Of a stretch of DNA of 64,000 bases, positions 1 to 9,641 are shown piece by piece. This DNA comes from Celeribacter sp. PS-C1 (GTDB lineage Bacteria > Pseudomonadota > Alphaproteobacteria > Rhodobacterales > Rhodobacteraceae), in NCBI RefSeq assembly GCF_019429625.1, contig NZ_JAHXRW010000001.1, forward strand, positions 124,001-188,000. Reading direction: 5' to 3'. Made by a program: the position numbers and the translations under genes. The first letter of the stretch is position 1. Every line of letters starts with the position of its first letter. The notes beneath the pieces are model-generated. The model saw only the letters and a program-made list of their open reading frames with translations. It ran no database searches and had not been told where the DNA came from.

Positions 1-522
1 CGCACCGACGGAAGCCCCCAAAATGAGGTTGCCGACCAGCGGGATCACCGCGGAAATCGCACAGATCGCAACTATGTCGGAGACGGTGAGGCTGGAGAGG
101 TCAAAAAAGCCGGGCAGAAAACCCATGTAGAACAGGATTGCCTTAGGATTGCCGAGGATCACCACCAGTCCGGCAACAAATCCGGCCCACATGCCGGGGC
201 GCGTTAGGCGACTGTCGGCTGCGATTTGCTTGTCGGCATTGCGGATCAGCAAGGCCCCCATCACCAGAAACATCACCACAGCAACCCAGCGCAGGACGGT
301 CAGGAACCCGTCGAATTCCGAGACGATCCACGACACACCCAAGATCGCCAAAAGCGACCAGAGCACGTCCCCGATAACAACGCCCAAGGCCAAGGGCCAA
401 GCCGCATTGAACCCGCCCGAAAGCGCGCGCGCCAACATCGCCAGCCACACCGGACCGGGCGTCAAAAACAGGATCAAAAGCGCGAAGGCATACAGCCCGA
501 GATCGCCGGGAGTGATTGTCAT
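1..522 (-). CDS. LysE/RhtB-family exporter, partial
   Basis: The gene runs off the left edge; 174 N-terminal codons are present and stay open. The protein starts MTITPGDLGLYAFALLILFL and carries a TPGP motif in the first membrane helix, followed by several hydrophobic segments and a GNPKAILFY motif. These are characteristic of the LysE/RhtB amino-acid and metabolite efflux family in the inner membrane. The substrate cannot be told from sequence. Its ATG overlaps the recF stop codon (ATGA), so it is likely translationally coupled to recF and co-transcribed with dnaN-recF. The C-terminus is not visible. Confidence 0.85.
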   Translation of the reverse strand, partial: MTITPGDLGLYAFALLILFLTPGPVWLAMLARALSGGFNAAWPLALGVVIGDVLWSLLAILGVSWIVSEFDGFLTVLRWVAVVMFLVMGALLIRNADKQIAADSRLTRPGMWAGFVAGLVVILGNPKAILFYMGFLPGFFDLSSLTVSDIVAICAISAVIPLVGNLILGASVGA

Positions 523-1628
523 ATCCGTTCTTTCACATTGGAGCTTCCGCCCTCGTCCGACACCTCATAGGCGGCGGCGCGAGACCCGAGCTCTGCGAAT
601 AATTCCGGCCCCGTGCCGGTCATAAAAGCCTGCGCGCCTAAGGCGCAAATCTCATCGTAAAGCGCCGCGCGACGATCCGCGTCAAGATGCGCGGCCACCT
701 CATCGAGCAAAAAGATCGGCGCGGCGCCAAAATCCTCTGCCAGCGCACGTCCATTGGCGAGAATAAGCGAGATCAAAAGCGCCTTTTGTTCCCCCGTCGA
801 ACATTGATCCGCAAGCACGTCTTTGGCGCTGTAGACGCCCTCAATGTCAGCACGATGCGGACCGACCAGGGTGCGGCCCGCCGCCAGATCGCGCGGTCGC
901 CCATCTTGGAAAGCCGCCAAAAGATCACTCTGAGTTTCCGGCAAATCCATACCGTCAGACGATTTCAACGCAAGCGCCGCGGAGGGAAAAGCGGTCTCCG
1001 CCCCCTCCTGCGCCTGCGCGATGCGCTCAAGCGCCGTCAGCCGGTTCTTCATGATCGCTGCGCCATGCTCGGCCATTTGCGCCTCAAGTGCTGCGTACCA
1101 ATGCGCATCGCGCACCATGTCTTTGAGCAGACGATTGCGCTCTCGCATGGCCTTCTCATAGGCCAGAACCACCTCCGCATGACGCGGCTCGAAACTCATC
1201 ACCATACGGTCCAGAAACCGCCGCCGCCCTTCGGGCGCTTCGATCCAAAGCCTGTCCATCGCGGGGATCAGCCAGACCACACGCGCTACACGGCCCAACG
1301 CCACCTGTGCCGCCGCCTTGCCGTCGATTTTCACAGAGCGCGACGTACCGCTTTCCGCCCAGGTTTCCAGCTCATGAAATTGATGCAGCGAGTGCAGATC
1401 AGCGCGGATTTTCCAGCCCAAAGCCTCAGGCTTGCGCGCAATCTCGTAGGGACTGGCCCGCCTTAGCCCGCGCCCCGGGGACAAGAGCGACACCGCTTCG
1501 AGAATATTGGTTTTCCCCGCGCCATTCGGCCCCCAAATGGCGACAGGCCGCCCGTCCAACTCGAGACGCGCGGCCCTGTGAGAGCGAAAATGCGACAGGC
1601 TCAGCTCTTCTATGAACAGGCCGCCCAT
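519..1628 (-). CDS. recF: DNA replication and repair protein RecF
   Basis: RecF is an SMC-like ATPase that loads RecA at single-strand gaps together with RecO and RecR. The N-terminus reads FIEELSLSHFRSHR, followed by a Walker A motif (GPNGAGKT) near residue 36. A signature-like STGEQKALL and a Walker B-type FLLDEVAAHLD lie in the C-terminal third. The protein is 369 aa, normal for the family. I chose the ATG giving MGGLFIEEL because the longer in-frame upstream extension has no RecF similarity and runs close to the dnaN stop. It lies 34 bp after dnaN and overlaps the LysE-like gene by 4 bp. Confidence 0.93.
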   Translation of the reverse strand: MGGLFIEELSLSHFRSHRAARLELDGRPVAIWGPNGAGKTNILEAVSLLSPGRGLRRASPYEIARKPEALGWKIRADLHSLHQFHELETWAESGTSRSVKIDGKAAAQVALGRVARVVWLIPAMDRLWIEAPEGRRRFLDRMVMSFEPRHAEVVLAYEKAMRERNRLLKDMVRDAHWYAALEAQMAEHGAAIMKNRLTALERIAQAQEGAETAFPSAALALKSSDGMDLPETQSDLLAAFQDGRPRDLAAGRTLVGPHRADIEGVYSAKDVLADQCSTGEQKALLISLILANGRALAEDFGAAPIFLLDEVAAHLDADRRAALYDEICALGAQAFMTGTGPELFAELGSRAAAYEVSDEGGSSNVKERI

Positions 1629-1662
1629 CTCTTCCCTCTGGTCTTCTTCTTGGCAGAAATAC

Positions 1663-2781
1663 TCACACCCGCATTGGCATGACGACATAGACGGCGGAGG
1701 TGTCATTGCCTTCGCGCATCAGGGTCGGATCACCCGAGGAGTTGAACAGGAACACCGCATTCTCGCGATCGACCTGCGAGGCAATCTCAAGCAAGTATTT
1801 GGCATTAAAGCCGATTTCCAGACGCTCGTCGTTATAGGCGACAGCCAGCTCTTCCTCAGCGGCCCCACTGTCGGGGGCATTCACAGAAAGCGTCAGCTTG
1901 TCTTCGTCCAGCGTCAGTTTGACGGCACGCGAGCGTTCGGAGGACACGGTGGCCACACGGTCCACGGCCTTGGCAAACTCGGCAGCATCAACTTCGAGCT
2001 TGCGGGTGTTTCCGACCGGGATCACGCGGGTGTAATCGGGGAAGGTGCCGTCGATGACTTTCGACGTCAGAGTGATCTCCGGCGTTGCAAAGCGAATTTT
2101 CGCCTCGGACACGGAGACCGCGATCATCATGTCATCATCGTCGAGCAGTTTGCGCAATTCGCCCACGGTTTTGCGCGGCACGATCACACCCGGCATCTCG
2201 GAGGCCTCAGGCGGCAGATCAGCATCAATGCGCGCTAGACGGTGACCATCGGTCGCCACACAGCGAAGCGCACGGCCATTTTCGCTGTCGGCGATATGCA
2301 TATAGACGCCGTTCAGGTAATACCGCGTTTCTTCGGTCGAGATCGCGAATTTCGATTTGTCGAACAGCCGGCGCAGGACCGGCGCCGCGACGGCAAAATT
2401 GCTGTCGTATTCGGCGGAGGCCATGACCGGGAAGTCTTCTTTCGGCAAAGTTGCCAATGAAAAGTTCGACCGGCCCGCTTCGACGGTCAGGCGGCCATTG
2501 GCGCCATCGTCGGTGAGCTGAACCATCGCGCCGTCCGGCAGTTTGCGGACAATCTCGTGGAGCGTCACGGCGGAGACCGTGGTGGCGCCCGCGCGTTCAA
2601 CCATGGCGGCACATTTGTCCACCACTTCGATGTCCAGATCGGTCGCGCGGAAGGAAACGGTGTCGCCCTCGGCCTCGATCAGAACGTTGGCCAGGATCGG
2701 AATGGTGTTCCGGCGCTCGACAACAGATTGCGCCTGACCGACGGCTTTCAAAAGCGTGCCGCGTTCGATGCTGATTTTCAT
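1663..2781 (-). CDS. dnaN: DNA polymerase III beta sliding clamp
   Basis: This is the ring-shaped processivity clamp that tethers DNA polymerase III to DNA. At 372 aa it is the standard bacterial length with three clamp domains. The N-terminus MKISIERGTLLKAVGQAQSV and the C-terminus ending in YVVMPMRV are diagnostic; the last residues shape the hydrophobic pocket bound by clamp-binding peptides. The ATG at 2781 is preceded by GAGGGTGGT, a good ribosome binding site, and longer in-frame starts add non-homologous sequence. It sits 177 bp downstream of dnaA and 34 bp upstream of recF in the usual dnaA-dnaN-recF order. Confidence 0.97.
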   Translation of the reverse strand: MKISIERGTLLKAVGQAQSVVERRNTIPILANVLIEAEGDTVSFRATDLDIEVVDKCAAMVERAGATTVSAVTLHEIVRKLPDGAMVQLTDDGANGRLTVEAGRSNFSLATLPKEDFPVMASAEYDSNFAVAAPVLRRLFDKSKFAISTEETRYYLNGVYMHIADSENGRALRCVATDGHRLARIDADLPPEASEMPGVIVPRKTVGELRKLLDDDDMMIAVSVSEAKIRFATPEITLTSKVIDGTFPDYTRVIPVGNTRKLEVDAAEFAKAVDRVATVSSERSRAVKLTLDEDKLTLSVNAPDSGAAEEELAVAYNDERLEIGFNAKYLLEIASQVDRENAVFLFNSSGDPTLMREGNDTSAVYVVMPMRV

Positions 2782-2958
2782 ACCACCCTCGTATGTCTCA
2801 TGAGCCGGGGCGTTGAAGGTAAACGATCCATCGCCGGGCGCAATAGTTTGTTTGGTTGTGACTGTGTGGTGAACGATCCGGATCGTCAAGAGACGCAGAC
2901 ACCGCCGAGAACGATTGTCTTGGCGGTGCAGCGTATTGGACTCAATTTAAGGGCCGGA

Positions 2959-4353
2959 TCAGGCCTCAAGCGTGCGGCGCAGCATTTCCAGATCGTCGGC
3001 GATCTGACTGTCGGTGCCTTTGAGCTCTTCGATCCGTTTCACGCCATGCATGACCGTAGTGTGATCGCGACCACCGAAACGGCGACCGATTTCCGGCAAG
3101 GACCGCGTAGTCATGTGTTTCGCGAGATACATCGCGACCTGACGCGGGCGCGCAATGGAGCGCACGCGCTTCGGGCCGATCATATCCGAAAGGCGGATGG
3201 CGTAATGCTCGGAGACTTTACGCTGGATCTCTTCGACGGTCACCTTACGCTCGGAAGCTTTAAGAATATCGGCGAGACATTCCTGAGTCAGATCGAGGTC
3301 GATCTCGCGACCAACGAGCGAAGCAAAGGCAAACAGACGCATCAGCGCGCCTTCGAGCACACGGACGTTGGTCGAAATGCGATGCGCAAGGAATTCCAGC
3401 ACACCATCTGCGAATTTAAGCTCCGGGTATTGCGCGCGGTAGCTTTCAGCCTTGGTTTGCAGCACGCCGAGACGCAATTCGTAGTCGGTCGGGTGCAGGT
3501 CTACGACCAAACCGCATTGCAGACGCGATTTGATCCGGTCCTCAAGCCCCTGAATTTCCCCCGGCGCACGGTCGGCGGAAATGATGATCTGTTTGTTCTG
3601 GTCCACCAGCGCGTTGAAGGTGTGGAAGAACTCTTCTTGGGTCGAATCCTTACCCGCGATGAATTGCACGTCATCGACCATGAGCACATCGACAGAGCGG
3701 AAAATCTGTTTGAAATCGATCATCTGACGATCCCGCAGCGCCTGGACGAAGCGATACATAAATTGCTCGGCAGAGAGATAGAGCACGCGCAGGGACGGGT
3801 CGCGATCGCGGATTTCATGGGCGATGGCGTGCATCAGGTGGGTCTTACCAAGGCCAACACCGCCGTAGAGGAACAGAGGGTTAAAGGTCACCGGACCGCC
3901 CTCGGCGACACGGCGCGCGGCCGCATGAGCCAATTCGTTCGGCTTACCGACAACGAAATTGTCAAAGGTGAACCGCGGGTCGAGCGGCGCACCAGGCAGG
4001 TCCTCTGCGGGTGTGTCCTGAACCTGTGGCTCCACGGCTTTTTGCGGCGCCGGAGCGGCAGCTTCGGCCTTGGGCGCAGGCGCCTCAGAAGCGGGTGCGG
4101 CGGGGGTCTTGTGCGGCTCGACCTTGAACTCCACACGGGACGCCGGCGCATTCGCGGCCTTCAGATGAATCAGAATGGTTTCCGAAAAATTGCGCGACAC
4201 CCAGTTCGCCATAAAGCTCGTCGGGACGGAAAACACCGCGACCCCGTTATCGACTTTTTTCAATTCCAGCGGCTCGATCCAGTTTGCGTAGTTGTTGCGG
4301 CCCACGCTTTCGAGAAGTTGCTGCTTAACACGTCCCCACGTATCGTTTTTCAT
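2959..4353 (-). CDS. dnaA: chromosomal replication initiator DnaA
   Basis: DnaA is the AAA+ initiator that binds DnaA boxes at oriC and opens the duplex. Visible are the N-terminal interaction domain (WGRVKQQLLESVGRNNYANW), a Pro/Ala-rich linker (about residues 90-125), Walker A GGVGLGKTHLMHA, Walker B VLMVDDVQFI, and the C-terminal DNA-binding signature GGRDHTTVMHGVKRI. I start at ATG 4353 (MKNDTWG, 464 aa), matching the family; an ATG six codons earlier (4371) is also possible, and neither has a clear Shine-Dalgarno sequence. The upstream gap contains many GANTC sites. The likely origin is about 46 kb away, between maf and hemJ. Confidence 0.96.
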   Translation of the reverse strand: MKNDTWGRVKQQLLESVGRNNYANWIEPLELKKVDNGVAVFSVPTSFMANWVSRNFSETILIHLKAANAPASRVEFKVEPHKTPAAPASEAPAPKAEAAAPAPQKAVEPQVQDTPAEDLPGAPLDPRFTFDNFVVGKPNELAHAAARRVAEGGPVTFNPLFLYGGVGLGKTHLMHAIAHEIRDRDPSLRVLYLSAEQFMYRFVQALRDRQMIDFKQIFRSVDVLMVDDVQFIAGKDSTQEEFFHTFNALVDQNKQIIISADRAPGEIQGLEDRIKSRLQCGLVVDLHPTDYELRLGVLQTKAESYRAQYPELKFADGVLEFLAHRISTNVRVLEGALMRLFAFASLVGREIDLDLTQECLADILKASERKVTVEEIQRKVSEHYAIRLSDMIGPKRVRSIARPRQVAMYLAKHMTTRSLPEIGRRFGGRDHTTVMHGVKRIEELKGTDSQIADDLEMLRRTLEA

Positions 4354-5090
4354 TTTCTTTTTTCGACCCATTATCGATATTCGTTATCGTTTTTATTCAC
4401 GCCAACAAATCGCTGACGACGGACCTTTGCGGTTTCCCGCACAGATCACGGCTCGTGCTTTTCCTGTCGCCTTGGGTCGGCGGGACGAAAAAAGGTATCG
4501 GCCACGCGACGCCCTCACAAGTCGCATGATCGCCGAAACCGGCCCTTATCAGATCGCACCTCGCCCAGTGCCGATCACTCATCAAAGACCTCACTCTTCG
4601 ATGTCACGGCTTTCAAGACGACGGCACGGGTATTTTGGACAGACCAGACCTTTCCCTCGCAAATAAAGGCGAGATCAGGACCGGACAGCTTTCCCCCGGA
4701 TACCCCTATCCGAGAAACAGCCCCAGGATCGTGCAGCAAAAACATATCCAGGGGAGCGGCAGAGCTTCCCTGAAAGTCTGTATGTCTCAGCGACACGATT
4801 CCTGAATGTCCCCCCAAGACGACGTGAATCGCATAGGCAAGCTAGCAACCCGGTCGGGAGAGTCGCAATCTATCTTCGCGCTTGACTCTGTCTTTACGAA
4901 AACCGAATCCAAATTCTTCAATAACTGCCCATGTTAGCGTGGCGAATTTGCCTCATTCGCCCCGCCTCTTCCGCCCGGAGCGATTTGAGGAATTGCCGAT
5001 ATAGATGCGGATTTGCTAGCCGCGATTCCCCGCAGGGATTCGCCCCCGAGTCAGCATGAATTTGCCGCAAATTGCGCAAAATTTGACATA
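4354..5090. other. long non-coding interval upstream of dnaA
   Basis: These 737 bp separate dnaA from the rpsT terminator. I see no convincing gene: one 80-codon minus-strand frame (4575-4817) begins with TTG and resembles nothing I know. There is no match to the DnaA box TTATCCACA. The half nearest rpsT is rich in GANTC sites (separate entry). The region most likely holds the dnaA promoter and a long leader. Confidence 0.6.
4797..5052. promoter_or_regulatory. cluster of eight GANTC (CcrM) sites upstream of dnaA
   Basis: GANTC, the recognition motif of the alphaproteobacterial cell-cycle methyltransferase CcrM, occurs at 4797, 4826, 4860, 4884, 4905, 5024, 5037 and 5048. Chance would give about one in this length. 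In Caulobacter, GANTC methylation is known to modulate the dnaA promoter; that the same holds here is inference. Confidence 0.5.
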
Positions 5091-5115
5091 AAAAAACGCG
5101 CCCTGAGGCGCGTTT
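5091..5115 (-). terminator. rho-independent terminator of rpsT
   Basis: A perfect 9-bp stem (AAACGCGCC at 5094-5102 with GGCGCGTTT at 5107-5115) has a CTGA loop. On the minus strand it is followed by a run of T. It lies 25 bp after the rpsT stop codon. Confidence 0.85.
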
Positions 5116-5140
5116 CTCTATTCTTATCAAGTCTCTGGAC

Positions 5141-5404
5141 TTAGCCGATCGCTTTGACACGAGCAGCAAGACGGGAGATTTTGCGCGATGCGGTGTTCTT
5201 GTGAACAACGCCTTTGGTCACGCCGCGCATCAGCTCGGGCTGAGCGGCTTGCAGAGCGGCTTTCGCTGCGGCCTGATCGCCAGAAGCAATTGCTTCTTCG
5301 ACTTTGCGCAGGAAGGTGCGGATGCGGGAACGACGGGCTTTGTTGACGTCGTTGCGACGGTCAGCCTGACGGGCGCGTTTTTTGGACTGGGGCGAATTCG
5401 CCAT
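5141..5404 (-). CDS. rpsT: 30S ribosomal protein bS20
   Basis: This 87-aa, very basic protein begins [18 protein letters not shown], the recognisable bS20 N-terminus, and contains [14 protein letters not shown] and [16 protein letters not shown]. bS20 is a primary 16S rRNA-binding protein of the small subunit. The gene is monocistronic, with its own terminator about 25 bp downstream and a 177-bp gap to the enoyl-CoA hydratase gene upstream. The rpsT-dnaA neighbourhood is common in alphaproteobacteria. Confidence 0.97.
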   Translation of the reverse strand: MANSPQSKKRARQADRRNDVNKARRSRIRTFLRKVEEAIASGDQAAAKAALQAAQPELMRGVTKGVVHKNTASRKISRLAARVKAIG

Positions 5405-5581
5405 GGGATATTCCTCTTCGAGGTCGTGTTACAATTTCGATTGCGTGAACGGCCTCGCCACCCTTTCGGGGAGGATCATCATAGCCTAAGCGGGCTCCAC
5501 ACGCATGTAAGGCGTCCCTTTAGGCGAGAATCGTACAAAAGGAAAGCCTGTTTTTGATCTCTCGCCCGATCAGAGCCGAGA

Positions 5582-6358
5582 TCACTTGTCGCGGAACTGC
5601 GGCGCACGCTTTTCGGCGAAAGCGGCCATGCCCTCTTTCTGGTCTTCGGTGGCGAACAAGCCCTGAAAGCTGGTGCGCTCGAACCGGATGCCTTCGGCCA
5701 GCGTCAGCTCATAAGACCGTTTCACCGCCTCTTTCGCGGCCGCCACGGAAATCGCGCTCTTCTCGGCAATCTTGTCGGCGACAGAGAGCGCCTCTTCGAC
5801 CAGCTTCTTGGCGGGCACGACACGGGAGACAAGGCCCGCGCGCTCGGCCTCTTCGGCCTCCATGAACCGTCCGGTCAGGATCATCTCCATGGCTTTCGAT
5901 TTGCCGACAAACCGCGTCAGGCGCTGTGTGCCGCCGATGCCCGGAATGATGCCAAGGTTGATCTCTGGCTGGCCGAATTTGGCGTTGTCGGCGGCAATGA
6001 TGAAATCGCACATCATCGCCAATTCGCATCCCCCGCCCAGCGCATAGCCCGCCACCGCCGCGATCACCGGTTTGCGCGTCGCGTTGATGCGGTCGGCGTC
6101 ATCGGCGAAGAGCCGTTCGTTGGCCATATCTGCGTAGCATTTCTCCGACATCTCCTTGATGTCAGCCCCGGCGGCAAAGGCCTTTTCCGAGCCAGTGATG
6201 ACGATGGCGCGCACTTTCGGGTCGAGATCGGCCTTACCCAAAGCATCGGCCAGCTCCGACAGCAATTCGGAATTGAGCGCATTGAGCGCCTCCGGTCGGT
6301 TCAGCCGGATCAGTTCGACACTGTCCTTGATCTCGATAAGAAGCGTTTTGTAGGCCAT
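5582..6358 (-). CDS. enoyl-CoA hydratase
   Basis: A 258-aa crotonase-fold enzyme predicted to hydrate trans-2-enoyl-CoA during fatty-acid beta-oxidation. The oxyanion-hole region [11 protein letters not shown], the first catalytic Glu in [14 protein letters not shown] and the second in [20 protein letters not shown] are all present, so an active hydratase is likely rather than a divergent isomerase. Length is normal for the short-chain single-domain family. It is transcribed in the direction of rpsT and dnaA; upstream it is followed by mutM on the same strand, 59 bp away. The exact acyl chain preference cannot be told. Confidence 0.92.
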   Translation of the reverse strand: MAYKTLLIEIKDSVELIRLNRPEALNALNSELLSELADALGKADLDPKVRAIVITGSEKAFAAGADIKEMSEKCYADMANERLFADDADRINATRKPVIAAVAGYALGGGCELAMMCDFIIAADNAKFGQPEINLGIIPGIGGTQRLTRFVGKSKAMEMILTGRFMEAEEAERAGLVSRVVPAKKLVEEALSVADKIAEKSAISVAAAKEAVKRSYELTLAEGIRFERTSFQGLFATEDQKEGMAAFAEKRAPQFRDK

Positions 6359-6417
6359 TGCGCCCTCCGGTTCTGGTCGTGTCTGGCAGTCCTAACAGCT
6401 ACACCCCTCGGATCAAG

Positions 6418-7269
6418 TCATCTTTGACAGCTTGGACAAAAGAAGCTGGAACGGCCGGATTGCGTGATCCTTTTGACAACAGATGCACAATCCGGCGCCA
6501 CACAGGGTTGACCCTCGCGGCCGTAGACCCGAAAATTATGTTGGAAATAGCCAAGCTCGCCGTCGGCCTGGCGAAAATCCTTGAGCGACGATCCCCCGGC
6601 TTCGATGGCCTCCAGAAGCACCTCCCGGATGATCGGCACGAGTGTGGCAATCCGCGCGTCGGAAATCCGCGACACTTTGCGCGCCGGGTGGATGCCCGCG
6701 CGGAACAGCACTTCGCAGACGTAAATATTGCCCAGCCCCGCGACCACATGCTGATCCAGAAGCGCCGATTTGATCGGGGTGTTTTTGCCTTTCAGCTTGG
6801 CGATCAAGTGATCCTCGCTGAAGGCATTGCCCAGAGGTTCCGGCCCGAGTTTGGCCAGCAAAGGATGCGCAGCCTCCTCCCCGGTCGCCATCATATCCAT
6901 CGCCCCGAACCGCCGCGGATCGTTGAACGTCACCCGCGCGCCGTTTTCCATGTGAAACACCACATGGTCATGCTTTTCCAACGCCGGGTGATCATGCACG
7001 AACTGCCCCAAGGGATCGCCAGATACCGTCATCCGCCCGGACATGCCGAGGTGAATGAGCAAGGTTTCCGCCGTATCCAAATCGGCAAGGATATATTTCG
7101 AGCGCCGTCGAAGCCGCTCAACCCGCGCACCCGTGAGCCGTTCCGCCATACGCTCCGGGAAGGGCCAGCGCAGATCTGGCCTATTCACGTCCGCCTGCGT
7201 GATCCGCACCCCCGCCATCGAGGGCTCCAACCCGCGACGAACCGTCTCGACCTCTGGCAATTCCGGCAT
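6418..7269 (-). CDS. mutM: formamidopyrimidine-DNA glycosylase
   Basis: MutM (Fpg) excises 8-oxoguanine and other oxidised purines and nicks the abasic site. The mature N-terminus [15 protein letters not shown] carries the catalytic Pro and Glu right after the initiator Met; RRRSKYI holds the conserved Lys. The C-terminal zinc finger (CVAPDC ... CPSCQ, with GRSSFFC between) is intact. I use the ATG at 7269 (283 aa) because Pro2 must follow Met; a longer in-frame start would abolish catalysis. The gene diverges from ubiE, with 87 bp between them. Confidence 0.96.
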   Translation of the reverse strand: MPELPEVETVRRGLEPSMAGVRITQADVNRPDLRWPFPERMAERLTGARVERLRRRSKYILADLDTAETLLIHLGMSGRMTVSGDPLGQFVHDHPALEKHDHVVFHMENGARVTFNDPRRFGAMDMMATGEEAAHPLLAKLGPEPLGNAFSEDHLIAKLKGKNTPIKSALLDQHVVAGLGNIYVCEVLFRAGIHPARKVSRISDARIATLVPIIREVLLEAIEAGGSSLKDFRQADGELGYFQHNFRVYGREGQPCVAPDCASVVKRITQSGRSSFFCPSCQR

Positions 7270-7356
7270 TTTGGCCCCTTCGCTTTGCGACATGCGATTG
7301 TCACGCCCGATGTGAGCCCTATAAGAAGGGTAAGTTTCGAGAAAGGTTCAAGAGCG

Positions 7357-8106
7357 ATGAGCGAGAACGGCAAAACCACCCATTTCGGTTTCAAAGATGT
7401 GGCCGAGGATCAGAAAGCCGGGATGGTGCATGGGGTGTTTACCTCCGTCGCGTCGAAATACGACATCATGAACGATGTGATGTCGATGGGCATTCACCGG
7501 GTCTGGAAAGACGCGATGATGGATTGGCTGGCGCCGCGCCCCAATCAGCACTTGCTCGATGTGGCGGGTGGCACGGGCGATATTTCATTTCGCTTCCTGA
7601 AACGGGCGCCGGGGGCGACCTCCGTCGTTTTGGACATGACTGAGTCGATGCTGGTCGAGGGGCGCAAACGCGCCGAGGCCGAACAGATGGCCGAAAGCCT
7701 GCAATGGGTGACCGGCGATGCGATGAAGCTGCCGTTCGAGGACAACCAGTTCGACGTTTACACGATCTCCTTCGGCATCCGGAACGTGACCCGCATCCCC
7801 GATGCGCTCTCCGAAGCCTACCGCGTGTTGAAGCCCGGCGGGAGGTTGATGGTTCTGGAATTTTCACAGCTCCCGAACCCGATGATGCAAAAGGCCTACG
7901 ATCTCTATTCCTTCAACGTCATCCCGCGCATGGGTCAGGCGATTGCGGGCGATTATGACAGCTATCAGTATCTGGTGGAGAGCATCCGAAAGTTCCCGGA
8001 TCAGGATACATTTGCGCAGATGATCAAAACCGCCGGATTTTCGAACGTTAAGTATCGTAATTTGACGATGGGTATCGCGGCCTTGCACTCTGGGTGGAAA
8101 CTCTGA
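7357..8106 (+). CDS. ubiE: ubiquinone/menaquinone C-methyltransferase UbiE
   Basis: UbiE is the SAM-dependent C-methyltransferase of ubiquinone synthesis. The 249-aa protein contains the N-terminal family block [22 protein letters not shown]-binding motif [12 protein letters not shown] and the later [12 protein letters not shown] and [17 protein letters not shown] blocks. The start at ATG 7357 fits the family length; upstream in-frame sequence is the antisense of mutM. Its TGA overlaps the ubiB ATG (TGATG), so the two ubiquinone genes are translationally coupled. Confidence 0.97.
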   Translation: MSENGKTTHFGFKDVAEDQKAGMVHGVFTSVASKYDIMNDVMSMGIHRVWKDAMMDWLAPRPNQHLLDVAGGTGDISFRFLKRAPGATSVVLDMTESMLVEGRKRAEAEQMAESLQWVTGDAMKLPFEDNQFDVYTISFGIRNVTRIPDALSEAYRVLKPGGRLMVLEFSQLPNPMMQKAYDLYSFNVIPRMGQAIAGDYDSYQYLVESIRKFPDQDTFAQMIKTAGFSNVKYRNLTMGIAALHSGWKL

Positions 8107-9641
8107 TGCGCGGACCTCACAACATTTGGCGGCTGATCCGCACTGGCGCGACCATGGAGCGTACAGGTGCCATGACGCAGGCGATGGATGCGCTCGATGC
8201 GCCCAAAGCCTTTCGCATTTTGGCGCGCACCGTGGTCTGGCCGTTTCAATGGTTGGGCTATAAGGGCGACCCCGAGCAACCGCCTTTAACACGCGCCCTG
8301 ACAGCCTTGGGGCCAGCTTACATCAAATTCGGGCAGATTTTGTCGACCCGACCGGATGTGGTGGGCGCCGATCTCGCCAAGCAGTTGCAAGTGCTTCAGG
8401 ACCGCATGCCACCGTTTCCACGAGAGGCTGCGATCAAGACCGTCGAAACCGAGTTGGAAGCGCCGATTTCCGAGCTGTTCTCGGAGTTTTCCGAACCCGT
8501 CGCCGCCGCCTCTATCGCGCAGGTGCACAAGGCCGTGCGCGCCGACACCGGCCAAGCTGTCGCGGTCAAAGTCCTGCGTCCCGGCATCGAGCGCGCCTTT
8601 CGCACCGATGTGGACGCCTTCTACCTGATCGCCTCGCTGATCGAGAAGCTCTCCCCCGCTTCGCGACGGCTGCGCCCGACCGAAGTCATCGCGCATTTCG
8701 AAGGCGTGGTGCATGGCGAGCTGGACCTGCGCTTGGAGAGCGCCTCCGCCTCGCAATATGCCGCCAACACGGCGGATGACGAAGGCTTCTCAGTGCCTGC
8801 CGTCGAATGGGGCCTGTCGTCCAAACGAGTAATGACGCTCGAATGGGTGGACGGTATCACCGCCTCCAATGTCGATGACATCACCGCAGCCGGGCACGAT
8901 CTGTCCGTCCTCGGGCCGCGCGTATTGCAAATGTTCCTGACCCACGCGTTGCGCGATGGTTTTTTCCACGCCGACATGCATCAGGGCAACCTCAAGATCG
9001 CGCCCAACGGCGAAATTATCGCCTTGGATTTCGGCATCATGGGGATGCTCGATGAGTATACACGACGTGTTTACGCAGAGATTTTGTACGGATTTATCAA
9101 ACAAGACTACAAACGCGTGGCGGAGGTTCACTTCGAAGCCGGCTATGTTCCGGCCGACCAGGACGTGGATGAGTTCGCCCGTGCGCTGCGTGCCGTAGGC
9201 GATCCAATCTTTGGCATGGATGCCACTCGCATCTCCATGGCGCGGCTTTTGTCTTATCTGTTTGAAGTGACTGAACGCTTCGGGATGCAGACCCGCACGG
9301 AATTGATCCTGTTGCAGCGCACGATGGTGGTGGTCGAGGGCGTCTCGCGATCACTCGATCCGCATATCAACATTTGGGAAGTCTCAAAACCGGTGGTCGA
9401 GGAGTATATCAAGGCCAACATCGGCCCCCGCGCCCTGACACGCGATTTGTTGAACACGGCGCGGGTGCTGTCGCGGTTTGGGCCGCGCTTGCCACAACTG
9501 GCAGAGGCGCTGTTGATCTCTCAAAACAAAGAATCGGAAAAACCCGCCAAGCAGAGCAATCGCTGGCAGGTGCTCTGGCTTCTTCTGGGGGGCGCCGTCT
9601 CCGCGGGGCTAGGCGCCGCAGCGATACTTATATTCGGCTAA
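8106..9641 (+). CDS. ubiB: ubiquinone biosynthesis protein UbiB (atypical kinase)
   Basis: UbiB belongs to the ABC1/ADCK/UbiB protein-kinase-like family needed for ubiquinone biosynthesis. The 511-aa sequence shows the KxGQ motif (YIKFGQILSTRPD), the ATP-binding Lys in VKVLRPGIERAF, the catalytic-loop HADMHQGNLKI and the metal-binding ALDFGIMGML. Two hydrophobic C-terminal segments (about the last 30 residues) anchor it in the membrane. The start overlaps the ubiE stop by one base. Its 3' end overlaps the convergent phosphotransferase gene by 14 bp. Confidence 0.96.
   Translation: MRGPHNIWRLIRTGATMERTGAMTQAMDALDAPKAFRILARTVVWPFQWLGYKGDPEQPPLTRALTALGPAYIKFGQILSTRPDVVGADLAKQLQVLQDRMPPFPREAAIKTVETELEAPISELFSEFSEPVAAASIAQVHKAVRADTGQAVAVKVLRPGIERAFRTDVDAFYLIASLIEKLSPASRRLRPTEVIAHFEGVVHGELDLRLESASASQYAANTADDEGFSVPAVEWGLSSKRVMTLEWVDGITASNVDDITAAGHDLSVLGPRVLQMFLTHALRDGFFHADMHQGNLKIAPNGEIIALDFGIMGMLDEYTRRVYAEILYGFIKQDYKRVAEVHFEAGYVPADQDVDEFARALRAVGDPIFGMDATRISMARLLSYLFEVTERFGMQTRTELILLQRTMVVVEGVSRSLDPHINIWEVSKPVVEEYIKANIGPRALTRDLLNTARVLSRFGPRLPQLAEALLISQNKESEKPAKQSNRWQVLWLLLGGAVSAGLGAAAILIFG

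Noticed and set aside
4575-4817. 80-codon minus-strand frame upstream of dnaA
   Set aside because: TTG start, no good ribosome binding site, no recognisable similarity, and located in a probable regulatory gap.
4354-5090. Alternative origin beside dnaA
   Set aside because: No DnaA box close to consensus and no strong AT-rich tract; the maf-hemJ gap is far better.
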